A DNA stretch of 64,000 bases, from assembly GCF_042678305.1 (NCBI RefSeq), contig NZ_JBHUDT010000001.1; one strand, 5' to 3'. The notes under the pieces were generated by a model, which was not told where the DNA came from, did not search any database, and worked only from the letters and a program-made list of their open reading frames with translations. Positions 51,594-61,529 of this stretch are shown here, piece by piece. A program made the translations under genes and the position numbers. Position 1 is the stretch's first letter. Each line of letters opens with the position of its first letter. The DNA comes from Gelatiniphilus marinus. GTDB taxonomy: Bacteria; Bacteroidota; Bacteroidia; Flavobacteriales; Flavobacteriaceae.

Positions 51594-53198
51594 TTATATT
51601 GACGCTATTAAATCGTTGTTAACATTGGTTTCTTTACTTGCTAAGCCAACCGTTTCCAGAAAATCGTTTGAGAACAGCTTTAACATATCATCGCTCAACA
51701 ACGCGGTTCGGCACGATTTCCATTCCTTAATTGCTTCGGCATCAAACATGTGGTTTACCAAGTTTGGGAATGCCCAATCGCTATTTTTTCCCCAATGGAT
51801 GGTAAACGGTATATTGTTTTGCTTTAAAACCTCAATAATGCGTCTAGAAAGTTCTGTGAGGCTCATAATTTTTCTGGTTTTTTTCCAAAGTACACCATCA
51901 ATTTCCAACATACAGGTTACAGGAAATTTGGTAAAGCCCAAAGTGGCTTTGGTTTGTTTTACAAAACGCATAGCAAATATGCCAGGAATTGGCCCTTCGT
52001 TATTTGTTAAATCACTTAAGAGCTTTAAGGCTTTTGATGAGTTTTTATGATCCACACCAACCGAACAAGCAAAAGCCGCACCTTGATATGGTGCATCCCA
52101 AAAAATTTCGGGTAGTGTACCAGTTAATTCTTCATCTACTTTTGGTAAAATAGTTTTTCTTAATCGCTTAACTAACCAAGGAATACTTCTGGGGAAATGT
52201 TCTGCCATTTTAACAAATAAGTAAATTAAATCGCGATACAGTGATTGCTTGATTACTGGAAACGGATCTTTATAATCTGCTTTATAGGGCTTTTTATACA
52301 TGAGCTCTACCACATAATCTGAGTCGTTTGCATATTGATTAATAAACACTTTGTAATGATACGGCGTAATGCCAAAACCCTGTGCATCGGTTTCTTCAGG
52401 GATTTTGAACGTTGAGTTTTTAAAATCTAAAGTATCGGCCAATTGAAGTGCTGTATTTTTATCTATTCTTTTAACGTAGCGCTTTAATAAAAATCGAGGT
52501 TCGGCTTCAATAACAACGCCATGGATAAATCCAAACGACCCCAAACCAACTAAAGCAGCATTAAATAGTTTGTCGTTTCTTATAATTCTTTTGCTTATTT
52601 TTTTTGCAAAATTATCGTTTAAAGCAGGTTCTGTATGGCGTTCTAAATAAACCACATCATCTTCGTTTGGTCCAATAATTAAGTTGAGACCAACTACATA
52701 ATCTTGTACGGCACCAACTTGTAATGCCGAACCGTGGACACCCGTAGAAATACAACCTGCAATAGTTTGCCCATTACTGGCACCTGTGGTTTTTAAGGAC
52801 TTTCCATGGGCAGAAAGCACTTCGGAGACGCGTTTTATAATCGTTCCGCATTCAAATAAAAATAAATTTGATGCATCAAAACTGGTGTTATTGTGAAGAT
52901 TTTCAGCAACCATTGGTAAATGAATATTCATAAAACCATTGTAGTGCATTCTATCTTTTTGGTGTGCAATATGGTTCATGGACCACGCCGACCCATAAGC
53001 TCTAAACCCTTGATTGGCGTCGTTAGTTTCTTTTATAAGCCTTTGTATTTCTTTGGCTGCATCGTTATAACGGTCTATTTTATTGGGTATATTTCCGTCG
53101 CCTTCCAACTCAGTTACATAAAGAGTTTTTAAAGGGAAAGGGCCATTATTGTGCAGCGTATCCCATTCTTTTAATGCATGTGTTTTTGTGGTTGCCAT
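51594..53198 (-). CDS. FAD-linked oxidase (PCMH fold, aldonolactone-oxidase-like)
   Basis: A 534-residue flavoenzyme. The PCMH-type FAD-binding domain covers about residues 35-240: FRAYGSAWSMNHIA, KTTGASNGQTIAGCISTGVH followed by GSALQVGAVQDYVVGLNL, and LVGLGSFGFIHGVVIEAEPR. The C-terminal substrate domain contains FTIHWGKNSDWAFPNLV, as in D-arabinono-1,4-lactone and related sugar-lactone oxidases (an HWGK-type box). No signal peptide, so cytoplasmic. It starts 4 bases after the Bor-like lipoprotein stop. What an oxidase does beside a CHAT/lipase protein is unknown. Confidence 0.88.
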   Translation of the reverse strand: MATTKTHALKEWDTLHNNGPFPLKTLYVTELEGDGNIPNKIDRYNDAAKEIQRLIKETNDANQGFRAYGSAWSMNHIAHQKDRMHYNGFMNIHLPMVAENLHNNTSFDASNLFLFECGTIIKRVSEVLSAHGKSLKTTGASNGQTIAGCISTGVHGSALQVGAVQDYVVGLNLIIGPNEDDVVYLERHTEPALNDNFAKKISKRIIRNDKLFNAALVGLGSFGFIHGVVIEAEPRFLLKRYVKRIDKNTALQLADTLDFKNSTFKIPEETDAQGFGITPYHYKVFINQYANDSDYVVELMYKKPYKADYKDPFPVIKQSLYRDLIYLFVKMAEHFPRSIPWLVKRLRKTILPKVDEELTGTLPEIFWDAPYQGAAFACSVGVDHKNSSKALKLLSDLTNNEGPIPGIFAMRFVKQTKATLGFTKFPVTCMLEIDGVLWKKTRKIMSLTELSRRIIEVLKQNNIPFTIHWGKNSDWAFPNLVNHMFDAEAIKEWKSCRTALLSDDMLKLFSNDFLETVGLASKETNVNNDLIASI

Positions 53199-53202
53199 AA
53201 CT

Positions 53203-53553
53203 TTAATTTGTTGGTTTCATACATACGTATTTCACTTTCATTTTTCTTTTTCTTCCAAAGGTTACAGCGCTTAAAAGCGAGCCTCCAAATGTGTTTTTAA
53301 ATTCTATGGTGTGCAGTTTACCCGACTTGCATTTATCGGTTTCCTTTATCAAAAACGTAAAATCTTTTGAGGTAATGTCTATTTTAATAACAGTATCGAG
53401 CGTAACCACTTCCATACCGCGGTAATAATCGTCGCCCAACATTAATGGGTCTGGTTGTGGCGCACCGTTAATACTTCTAAGCCTTACCGAATAACAAGAC
53501 GCAAAAAGTAAACACAGACTTGTTAAAACGATTATTTTGATTGTGTTTTTCAT
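53203..53553 (-). CDS. Small lipoprotein, Bor/Iss-like pattern
   Basis: A 116-residue protein with a lipoprotein signal (IIVLTSLCLLFASCYS). The mature text CKSGKLHTIEFKNTFGGSLL then AVTFGRKRKMKVKYVC keeps the C-G...FG.L...T.G....V.Y.C layout of Bor/Iss-type and related lipoproteins. This is pattern similarity, not proof. Third gene of the CHAT operon, 41 bases after the peptidoglycan-binding gene. Confidence 0.65.
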   Translation of the reverse strand: MKNTIKIIVLTSLCLLFASCYSVRLRSINGAPQPDPLMLGDDYYRGMEVVTLDTVIKIDITSKDFTFLIKETDKCKSGKLHTIEFKNTFGGSLLSAVTFGRKRKMKVKYVCMKPTN

Positions 53554-53594
53554 GTTATTTTTCAGTTTAATTTAGTATTAGTTTTAAAAAATTA

Positions 53595-54809
53595 TTAAAC
53601 AGATTTTAATCTATTTAATACCGCTTCGGCATAATGTGCTCCAAAATTATCGGATAACGCCAATGATTCTTCTCGCCCAAGTGTATAATACAAATGTGTA
53701 ACCTGTTTTGGTGCATAGCATAATATTAAATCGGTAAACACATTGTAAGCACCTTTTGTTTTTTTGTTTGAAGTGGTTAGACCGCCATAACTTGTTGAAG
53801 CAAATTTTGAACAATCTTGCAATTCGTTTTTATGATTCAAATAACTTTTACCAGCGATTACTTGGCAACCTGCCGAGAAATTAGAACGACCAATTCCGGT
53901 CCAATGGATGTTGATAGACGGATTTACTCGTAGTCCATTTACTTTAATGTCTTCATCGGTGTAAGCATTATCGTTATCCCAATCTCTTATAATCATAACA
54001 CCTCTGGGATTTAGAGGTTTTAAAGCTCTGTAAATTTTCTTTTCAACAGATATTTTATGCCATCCAAAACGATAGAGATGCTGCCCTTCAATTAAAAAAG
54101 CTTCGTCTTTTCTTCCTGCCATATTAACGCTGGCATCGGTAGAGCCCCAAAAGGTAAATGCCATACCGTTTATTAGCAACACAAATACATCGTCGTTTTC
54201 TCTTCTTACTGCGCTTTGGGTTTGTTTTCTTCTGATGCCAATAAGATGAATATCGTTAGTATTAAAGGTCCATTCTGAAGGTTTTTTGGTTGAATAGGTT
54301 TTCTGCAAACTATTTAAATGCTTTAAAATGGGCCCAGGATTATTTGTGTAATGCTGTTTTGCCTTATGCAACAATTGCATCCAATTGGTATAAGCTTCAG
54401 AAGGATTTTGGCTTGACATTTTACCCCATTCTGAAACCTTATTTTCATTTTCCCAGCGTGTTATATGGCTCATGGTTCCGCTACCTACAATACCATCTGG
54501 CACCATATTGGTAACGCCTTCTTTAGTGCGCACATACTCTTGAAACAACCTTACGGCGGCTTGGGTTACGTAACCAAAAACACCATCGAAAGCGCATCGG
54601 GGCATAAAACCAGCTTTAAATAAAAACTGCTGAAGTTTTAAAACGGCATCGCCTGAGCCTTCTCTAAAAGAGCGCCACGTGGTTCTGTCGTCATCCCTAA
54701 AGGAAACTTTATTGATAAGCAAACCGTCGATATGGTAAGGTTTAAGAAAATCTTTTCTGCTACTTGGTGTTTTACCAGCATCGCAACTGCCTAAATATAA
54801 TACAGCCAT
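53595..54809 (-). CDS. Peptidoglycan-binding-domain protein without a signal peptide
   Basis: A 404-residue protein. Residues about 47-115 are a PG_binding_1 repeat (GDAVLKLQQFLFKAGFMPRC, DGVFGYVTQAAVRLFQEYVR, DGIVGSGTMSHI). The C-terminal half has NIHWTGIGRSNFSAGCQVIA, an H..G...S.GC box that recalls the Cys site of YkuD-type L,D-transpeptidases, without full match. The N-terminus (MAVLYLGSCDAGKTPSSRKD) is not a secretion signal, odd for a wall-binding protein. It starts 4 bases after the CHAT gene's stop, the tightest link in the operon. Confidence 0.78.
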   Translation of the reverse strand: MAVLYLGSCDAGKTPSSRKDFLKPYHIDGLLINKVSFRDDDRTTWRSFREGSGDAVLKLQQFLFKAGFMPRCAFDGVFGYVTQAAVRLFQEYVRTKEGVTNMVPDGIVGSGTMSHITRWENENKVSEWGKMSSQNPSEAYTNWMQLLHKAKQHYTNNPGPILKHLNSLQKTYSTKKPSEWTFNTNDIHLIGIRRKQTQSAVRRENDDVFVLLINGMAFTFWGSTDASVNMAGRKDEAFLIEGQHLYRFGWHKISVEKKIYRALKPLNPRGVMIIRDWDNDNAYTDEDIKVNGLRVNPSINIHWTGIGRSNFSAGCQVIAGKSYLNHKNELQDCSKFASTSYGGLTTSNKKTKGAYNVFTDLILCYAPKQVTHLYYTLGREESLALSDNFGAHYAEAVLNRLKSV

Positions 54810-54813
54810 AAGT

Positions 54814-57800
54814 TTATTGTTTTAAAAGGTTATTTAATTCGGTTTTTATCGTATTTAAACAGGTTACAACTTCATTATCTGTTATGTATTCCAACAAGAA
54901 ATTAATTTGTGATATTTCAATATTTATATAACGCGGACTAAATATCTGGTGGAATATGTCTTTATACCATTTAAGTATTTTTTGGTCTTGATGCCCATCG
55001 TTATTATTAGACACCAATAAAATAGCATAGCTTATTTCAGTCATTCCTATAAGCACGGAAATATCGAGGTCTGCTATATCAAAATCATCTAACTCTTGGC
55101 GAAAATTCTCTAAGTACTTGGGCAAATCGGTTACTTTTTCAAAAGCCTTATTTGTTTTTATTCGTTTTAATAATTTTTCATCACCTAAAGTTTCTAGTAT
55201 ATAACCAATAAACAGCATGTTAGATAAGGCATCTAAATACTGCCCGCTATGTTTATCTGATGCCATTTCCATAGCTTCATTATAATACGCATAAGCTGTT
55301 TTTAATTGCTGAATTTTTTCTGTGCCTTCCAAATATTTTGCAGTGAGTTTATAGGCATTTCCAACTATATTTAATCTGCTAGCATTTCTTCCGGCAAGGG
55401 TAAGCAGTCGTATTTCGTCCAAATATTCTGAAACGGTATTGGAAACAGCATCTTTTTTATTCGATTTTTTAGCAGATGAAACAATATCTTCCAATCTGTA
55501 AGACTGTACCAAACAATATTGCTCTAAGGCTTTTATGGAATAATTACCGTTATCGAACTCAAACAAGCCTTTATACTTTTTAAAGGCCACTTCGGTTTTG
55601 CCCAACTCGTCGTAAATAAGCGCTTCTTTTTCCAAAACCATGGCATCTAACAGGTTTGATGCTTCGGCTTTATCAATAAATCCATCTAATTTTATAAGTG
55701 CTGTTTTTTCGTCTTCTTTTTTATCGCGGATGGAAATTAATAAATTATCCAAATCGGTATGAACTTGAGAAGATACTACATATTCTTGAAGCTGTGTGTT
55801 GGATTTTTGCCTTGTATCGAACTTATAAAACTGATTGCCGTAGCATTGGTAAGCCCCCCAAGTATTGGTGTGTTTGTGTTCTTGATGGCACTTAAACCTT
55901 GCCGATTGTACAGCACTTCCAAAATCGTATCCCTGTAACATACGCTTATAAAACGTTTCCGCAAACACTTTTGCCGCAGCATCATCTACAGCCCAACCCG
56001 CTATTACAATGGCTTTTACGCCCATTTCAATTAGCTGAGTGCCAATGTTGGCAGCAAGCCTGTATCTGTTTTGGCTGTATTTATCATCTTTTGCATTTAA
56101 AACACCTGAAAAACAACAGTTTATAAACACAAACTCGGGTACGTACCCTATTTGATTTATCATAGCTGGATCGATGCAAATACCGTTTCCTATGGCAATA
56201 CCAACATTGTTATTTTCCGGATCGTAAACCCCGTGGCCAGCAAAATGCATGATTTTGTAATGTTTGCTGAACAATTCCATCATAATATTTTTTGCGTTGG
56301 AACGCATTAAAGCATTAACATTGTAGCCTGCTTTGGTTAATTTATTTGATACACTTTCAGCCTCAGCTTTAGCTGCGGGTAGTGCTTGTAAATCGCTTTG
56401 ATTGTAAACCGGATCGCCAACAACAAAAGCCTCTATGTTATTTAATGTTACTTGATTAAAACGTGTAGTATCTTCGGTTACCAATTGTCTTATAAAACTA
56501 GAGGTTACCGAAGCAGGAACGTCGGTGGTTTTACAGTCGTGCAATAATTCCCAAGGGATTTGAGCCGCAAATTTATCTAGCTTTATTACTAGATTGTTTT
56601 GATTTCTGAAGGTGTTTTTAAAATCGTTGGGAATCAACATTTCGAATAAAGATTTAGACAATCTGGAATCCCAGTTTGAACTCACAGACATCTCGTCTAA
56701 TAAATGATTTATTTTATGCAGCCCAATGCCCACCATTTCTTGTTCTACCCTAGCCAATCCATTAGATGCATAGTATTTAAAGCCAGTAACTTTCTCGGGT
56801 TCGTTGATTTTTTCTTGGTTTTCTTTAATACTGTTTATATGAAGGTTAAACCACCAATCGTATCCGTTGTTTTGGAATATTTTTTTCTTTTTGGCCCCAG
56901 AGCGTCTTCGAATGCCTTTTGAATAATTAAAAACCACGCGATTGTCGATATTGTGCAATCGTGTTAAGCTAAAGTAGGTTTCGCTCGCAATAGACTCGTA
57001 ATAATTAACAATTTCTATCTCTGTTATAAGTTTTAAGCCTTCACCTGTTTTTTTAATTTGTTTATTGGCTTCGGCAACGCCCAGTAAAATTCCTTTTAAC
57101 GAATCTTCAATAGGTAACTTACCGTACCCAATTCCCATTAAAACAAACGAAATCCCGGTAGCATATTTTTTAGCTTGGGGCAGTGTGTAATTGTCTCGCA
57201 TAAACATAGCGTATTTAAGTACGGCCTGCTTTACGGTTTTGGAAAGCACATAAGATGTTAAGCCGCCCGTACTGCCCAAACCACAAACAATAGCACCTTT
57301 TGGTTGTGTTTTAAGGTTAAAAAACACCTCGCTCTCACCTATTTCGCCTGGGTAATAGCCAATGCCTAAACGTTGCGACAAACGGTTATCTAAATAGCCA
57401 TCCAAAGCTTTTTCTGAACTTAGGATTAAATCCATAAAGAAATGCCCAACCATAACTGGATAAGCGGCCATTTTTAAGTCGCCATGAATTACTTTTACAT
57501 TAAAAAACTCTGCCTCTGGTTCACTTTTTTTATGGGTACCAAAAAGCGCTTCTACTACCGCTTTAGAATCGTAAAGTGGTTCTGGAGATTCAAACACTTC
57601 AGAGATTATTTCACCGCTTCGCATTGCGGGTTGCTGGTTGCTTAACCTATTGGTGCTACCTGTTTCCAGAATATCTGAAATGCCTTGAAATATATAGGCT
57701 TCGTTAGCTAAATCGCCATGCGATGTATGCGAGTAATATAAATTAGGTGTATTGAGCAATTGTTTAGGAATACCTGTTTTCCAGGTTACGCTGCCATCTC

Positions 57801-60186
57801 CATTTGATGTAGCTTTATAGACTAATTTTTTATATTTTGAAAGAAAACGATTTTTAAATGAATAGTCGAAAACCGTTTGATCGGATTGTCCGCAGATGTA
57901 ATAAATGTTTCTAAAATGATCGTTAGTTAAATCGTCTTTTAAAAACTTTTTAATGGTATCGCGGTAGGTTTTAAAATCTTTTAAAGATTGTGCATTGTTC
58001 TTTGGATCGGGCATGTGCTTTAAGTTGGTTTGGGCATCAATCGATTTCCAAAAGTTTTGCTGCCAAAATGGTCTATTTACATCATCGTCTTCAATAGGCA
58101 ATAATTCGAACACCCCAGGGAATTTCCAAAACACGTTTAACAGCTCTTTACGGTTGTGTTTAAAATCTATAAACGCCAGCTGTTTTACACGTTTGCTGTG
58201 GCCGGTAAGTACTTCCATAATTAAATAAGACCCGAGCCACGGTGTACCCAACATAACAAATTTGTTTTGTACGTTTTCTTTAAATTTAGACCACGTATCA
58301 ACATGATCAATCATGCATTGGCGCACAACCAAACCGCCCATAGAATGCGCTACAATATGAATTTTAGTACTATTATTTTGTAAATAACCTTCTAATTGGG
58401 TTTTTAAATTTTTTGCGGCATCTTGTACTGATTTCCTCCAATCGAACTCAAAGGTTATAACATCGTATTTTTCAGATAAATGTTCAGCTAATTGGTAATA
58501 ATATTTTTTAATAACCCCGCTAGCATCTACTTTTTTGGCATCAATTTTTAATTTATTAACGATAGCGCCTCGGTTTAATTCGCGCATATCTACCCATTGG
58601 TCTTCATTGTTATTGGTAAGCGTAGAGCCCATAATTCCGGGAACGATAATAACAACATCCTTGGTAATACTATCGGGTTTTAAGCTTACGCCCTCTAAAG
58701 ACAGGGCATCTAGCAATATACCACGCTCGCCCTCGGTATAAACGTGTTTAACAAATAATGTTGTTGGGTTGTTTTCGTTGGCTTTTAAAGCCTCTATAAT
58801 GGCTTTACTAGAATTATCGGCCGAAAAATAATTAAAATGGTTGGTGCTGCCGCCTTTTGCTAAAAACTTATAAATCCCTTCTTTTCGTTTTACACCGTGT
58901 TCCATACGTTTGGTATCGACTACCAAATCGTTATCATCCTTATAAAACAGATTTGCTAAAATAACTTTTAACGAATTAAAATTAATACCGCTAACATCTG
59001 CATCGCCAGCAATATTGTATAAATCGCTTACCACCGAAGTATCTGAAACATTCATCATTTTTTGAAACAACGATTCGGGCATCATCGCATTTAAACCAGG
59101 TAATACCTCTGGGTTTTCCTTTTGACTAATCAATTCTAATAAAAAGGCCTTTGCAGTATGATAAATAGGATTTCCAATACCAAATGCCAATGAAACCGCA
59201 TTTAAAAACAGATTAAAGAAATGATCGACACGACGCGATAAAATGGTGGTTCCGCTTGCAGGTGCAGCTACCCGAACCACCTTATTTACTGTTATTTTCT
59301 TTGTTTTGGCAACTTTATTAATGGATTGCATTAATTCTTGATTGCATGCTTCATCATCATCAGAAAATAAAATCCCTATTTCGTTTTTACTAAAGCCCAC
59401 TATAGGATTTCTATGGTCGCATTTGGCTAAAATATCGGCTACTAAACCGCCGCGCGAATGACTTAAAATATCTAAACTACAGCCTTTTGGGCACGCCTTT
59501 AAAAAATCTAGTGCGTTTTGAAGCGGACTAACAGACAGCGTATGGTGTTCTAAAGCTAAAATTTGATTGTCATAAAGTTCAACCATATCGTTCCATGCTT
59601 CATTTTTGTCATTTAATTTAAAAAACGCATCGTTCGTTGTAGATAATGTACCATGCAGCAACAGCAAAATAGATTTTGAGGTATCTAGATTATTGGCATA
59701 TTCAATTCTGTTGAATTTAGAGTCCAATTGATACAATCCAGGGTGCGATTGCACCCGATTATCATAGGCTTCTGCCAATTTATGAATGCCCATTTCCAAA
59801 GCTTTTTTTGGTTTAGATATGGGTTTAAAAACACTAAAAACCTTTACCATAGCGCGTTTTATAAATCCACGGCTGACATCTTCTGAAATGATTTGAATAT
59901 CAAAAACATAATCTTCGTTAGATAGCGAACGTTTGGCTAATGTTTTTTTATCATAAATATCTTGCACGTCTTCAGGATGACCTATCCATTCTGTATTATC
60001 GGTAAATTGCAATGCCACCAAATCGTTCTCCTCAAAACTAATGGTGTTCATTATGTTTTCAGAACGTGTTGAAGACACTTCGATATAAGATTTTAATTCG
60101 AATTTTGTATCGAGCGTATTTGGCACAATATAGTCTATGGTTGCAACCTCTCGCTTTACACCTGTTATTTTGGCTTTTTTAGTCAT
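54814..60186 (-). CDS. Giant dual alpha/beta-hydrolase + CHAT protease + TPR-like protein
   Basis: A 1790-residue protein with no signal peptide. Module 1 (about 165-400) is a serine hydrolase: LLLLHGTLSTTND and Ser244 in LSHSRGGLV. Module 2 (about 510-870) is LCAT/PGAP1-like: VIIVPGIMGSTLT, Ser615 in VAHSMGGLV, Asp797 in NGDGSV and His823 in HTSHGDL form a full triad. A linker (about 905-1215) with GAIVCGLGSTGGLTSYVLSK resembles the macro-like part of M17 peptidases. The CHAT domain (about 1230-1460) has WELLHD, His1318 in HFAGHGVYDP and Cys1358 in NCCFSG, an intact caspase-like dyad. Residues 1480-1790 are helical, TPR-like. First gene of a seven-gene operon. Likely a regulated lipase/protease; substrates unknown. 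Confidence 0.9.
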   Translation of the reverse strand: MTKKAKITGVKREVATIDYIVPNTLDTKFELKSYIEVSSTRSENIMNTISFEENDLVALQFTDNTEWIGHPEDVQDIYDKKTLAKRSLSNEDYVFDIQIISEDVSRGFIKRAMVKVFSVFKPISKPKKALEMGIHKLAEAYDNRVQSHPGLYQLDSKFNRIEYANNLDTSKSILLLLHGTLSTTNDAFFKLNDKNEAWNDMVELYDNQILALEHHTLSVSPLQNALDFLKACPKGCSLDILSHSRGGLVADILAKCDHRNPIVGFSKNEIGILFSDDDEACNQELMQSINKVAKTKKITVNKVVRVAAPASGTTILSRRVDHFFNLFLNAVSLAFGIGNPIYHTAKAFLLELISQKENPEVLPGLNAMMPESLFQKMMNVSDTSVVSDLYNIAGDADVSGINFNSLKVILANLFYKDDNDLVVDTKRMEHGVKRKEGIYKFLAKGGSTNHFNYFSADNSSKAIIEALKANENNPTTLFVKHVYTEGERGILLDALSLEGVSLKPDSITKDVVIIVPGIMGSTLTNNNEDQWVDMRELNRGAIVNKLKIDAKKVDASGVIKKYYYQLAEHLSEKYDVITFEFDWRKSVQDAAKNLKTQLEGYLQNNSTKIHIVAHSMGGLVVRQCMIDHVDTWSKFKENVQNKFVMLGTPWLGSYLIMEVLTGHSKRVKQLAFIDFKHNRKELLNVFWKFPGVFELLPIEDDDVNRPFWQQNFWKSIDAQTNLKHMPDPKNNAQSLKDFKTYRDTIKKFLKDDLTNDHFRNIYYICGQSDQTVFDYSFKNRFLSKYKKLVYKATSNGDGSVTWKTGIPKQLLNTPNLYYSHTSHGDLANEAYIFQGISDILETGSTNRLSNQQPAMRSGEIISEVFESPEPLYDSKAVVEALFGTHKKSEPEAEFFNVKVIHGDLKMAAYPVMVGHFFMDLILSSEKALDGYLDNRLSQRLGIGYYPGEIGESEVFFNLKTQPKGAIVCGLGSTGGLTSYVLSKTVKQAVLKYAMFMRDNYTLPQAKKYATGISFVLMGIGYGKLPIEDSLKGILLGVAEANKQIKKTGEGLKLITEIEIVNYYESIASETYFSLTRLHNIDNRVVFNYSKGIRRRSGAKKKKIFQNNGYDWWFNLHINSIKENQEKINEPEKVTGFKYYASNGLARVEQEMVGIGLHKINHLLDEMSVSSNWDSRLSKSLFEMLIPNDFKNTFRNQNNLVIKLDKFAAQIPWELLHDCKTTDVPASVTSSFIRQLVTEDTTRFNQVTLNNIEAFVVGDPVYNQSDLQALPAAKAEAESVSNKLTKAGYNVNALMRSNAKNIMMELFSKHYKIMHFAGHGVYDPENNNVGIAIGNGICIDPAMINQIGYVPEFVFINCCFSGVLNAKDDKYSQNRYRLAANIGTQLIEMGVKAIVIAGWAVDDAAAKVFAETFYKRMLQGYDFGSAVQSARFKCHQEHKHTNTWGAYQCYGNQFYKFDTRQKSNTQLQEYVVSSQVHTDLDNLLISIRDKKEDEKTALIKLDGFIDKAEASNLLDAMVLEKEALIYDELGKTEVAFKKYKGLFEFDNGNYSIKALEQYCLVQSYRLEDIVSSAKKSNKKDAVSNTVSEYLDEIRLLTLAGRNASRLNIVGNAYKLTAKYLEGTEKIQQLKTAYAYYNEAMEMASDKHSGQYLDALSNMLFIGYILETLGDEKLLKRIKTNKAFEKVTDLPKYLENFRQELDDFDIADLDISVLIGMTEISYAILLVSNNNDGHQDQKILKWYKDIFHQIFSPRYINIEISQINFLLEYITDNEVVTCLNTIKTELNNLLKQ

Positions 60187-60917
60187 GGCTTAATTTTATG
60201 ATATTTATGGGCAACACTGAAAGATTAAATGGCCGTTGCAATAATTTGTTGATTTTGGAATAAGCGTTTAAAAGGGCGGAAATATTACAAATGGCAATAC
60301 AAATGATCTTGATTCTTTTTTTAACAAAACATGTGTAACCGGCTCCTATTGTTACAGTATGGCTTAACTGAATAATGGTAGTGCGTTTAAGAATCATAGT
60401 ATTTAAGTTTAATTATATTTAAATAAAACACTTAATAAATACCTTATGATGATTCATCAATAAATTACAAAGTACTTGTAGAATCAACAAATCAAAAAAA
60501 ACCTTTCCTTTTTTATTGGATGGTTTTTGGGTATTAAATACTAATAAAAAAATTCTTTAGGGAACAAAATACAATGCGAGAGAGACTTATCTAGCATATA
60601 AAGTTAACAAAAATTAACTTATAATCAAATAGTTACTTATAAATTAAAAGAAAAATCACAAAATTTGTGGCACCGTTTATTACCGGAATATGCCAAAATG
60701 GATGACTGCATTTTTTGTTGGATGAAAAACAATAGGTTACAAAAACGGGAATAAATATTTTTAGATTAGTTTTTCTAACAGAACCAACTTGTATTCTGTA
60801 TCATTCCATTTAAATTGAAAATTTATCAGACTCTTAAAAGCCTAATCGAAACAGTTTACTTTTTATCTGCAAAACCAAAGTACTTACCGTATTAATGCCG
60901 TTATTGTAAACTGTCAA
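60187..60917. other. Long AT-rich intergenic stretch upstream of the CHAT operon
   Basis: About 730 bases with no supported gene. It should hold the operon promoter, but no TAnnTTTG box was found on the minus strand, which may mean a non-standard promoter or activator dependence. A weak hairpin (AAAAACC/GGTTTTT, 60497-60528) is present. Short frames here have no coding features. Confidence 0.5.
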
Positions 60918-60969
60918 GATCTACAGAAACCAAGCATCAACGCTGTCCACTAAAAACTTTGAGAATCAT

Positions 60970-61200
60970 TTGAAAATAAAGACTTATCCTAATCCTACCT
61001 CTGAATCCTTTCAAATAAATAAATATGTGGAATCGGTTTCCATTTTTGATTTAACAGGAAAAGAGGTTAAAAGCTTTAAGGGCAATTTTGATAAAGGGCA
61101 CACCTTCAATATTTCCGATTTAACACCTAGTATATGTTTAGTTAAGATTAATAACAACTTAGATGAACCGTACACTTTAAAAATCGTGAAATTAGATTAG
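60970..61200 (+). pseudogene. Orphan T9SS type A sorting domain (decapitated cargo protein)
   Basis: A frame open from about 60921 to the stop at 61200 with no ATG start. IKTYPNPTSESFQINKYVES, VSIFDLTGKEVKSFKGNF and a tail ending LKIVKLD are the classic C-terminal signal of proteins exported by the type IX system and attached outside. The in-frame linker before it (TKNFENHLK) also fits, but a TAA precedes this and no cargo domain remains. Remnant of a deleted secreted protein. Confidence 0.75.
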
Positions 61201-61529
61201 TTATTTTTTTTATTGTTGTATTGTTACTACCGAAGCAGTTGCCTTAAAAAAATATCGTAATTGTTAGTTTTAGTGCAGACGTAAAGATTACCATATTGGT
61301 TTTCAATTTGTTTTGCTGCAAACAAGATAAACTCTTGATTAAATTACTCTTTTCTGTAAAACGCTTTTTTTGTTTTAAATGATTATCACAACAAACATAA
61401 AGTATTACTTAACAACAAACAACGTATGTTATTAATTACAAGTATTTTATTAGTGATTAGATTAAAGTTTATCTTCGTTTTATACCACTTACAACTCTTA
61501 TTTTATTTAAAAAAAAATGGGCTGTTCTT
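61201..61529. other. Intergenic stretch of 329 bases
   Basis: AT-rich sequence between the T9SS remnant and the stop of the symporter gene. I see no gene, clear hairpin or promoter-like pair in it. Confidence 0.5.

Noticed and set aside
60179..60397. Small minus-strand frame overlapping the start of the CHAT gene (72 residues)
   Set aside because: It lacks any coding feature, overlaps the start region of the CHAT gene and shows no domain or signal sequence.
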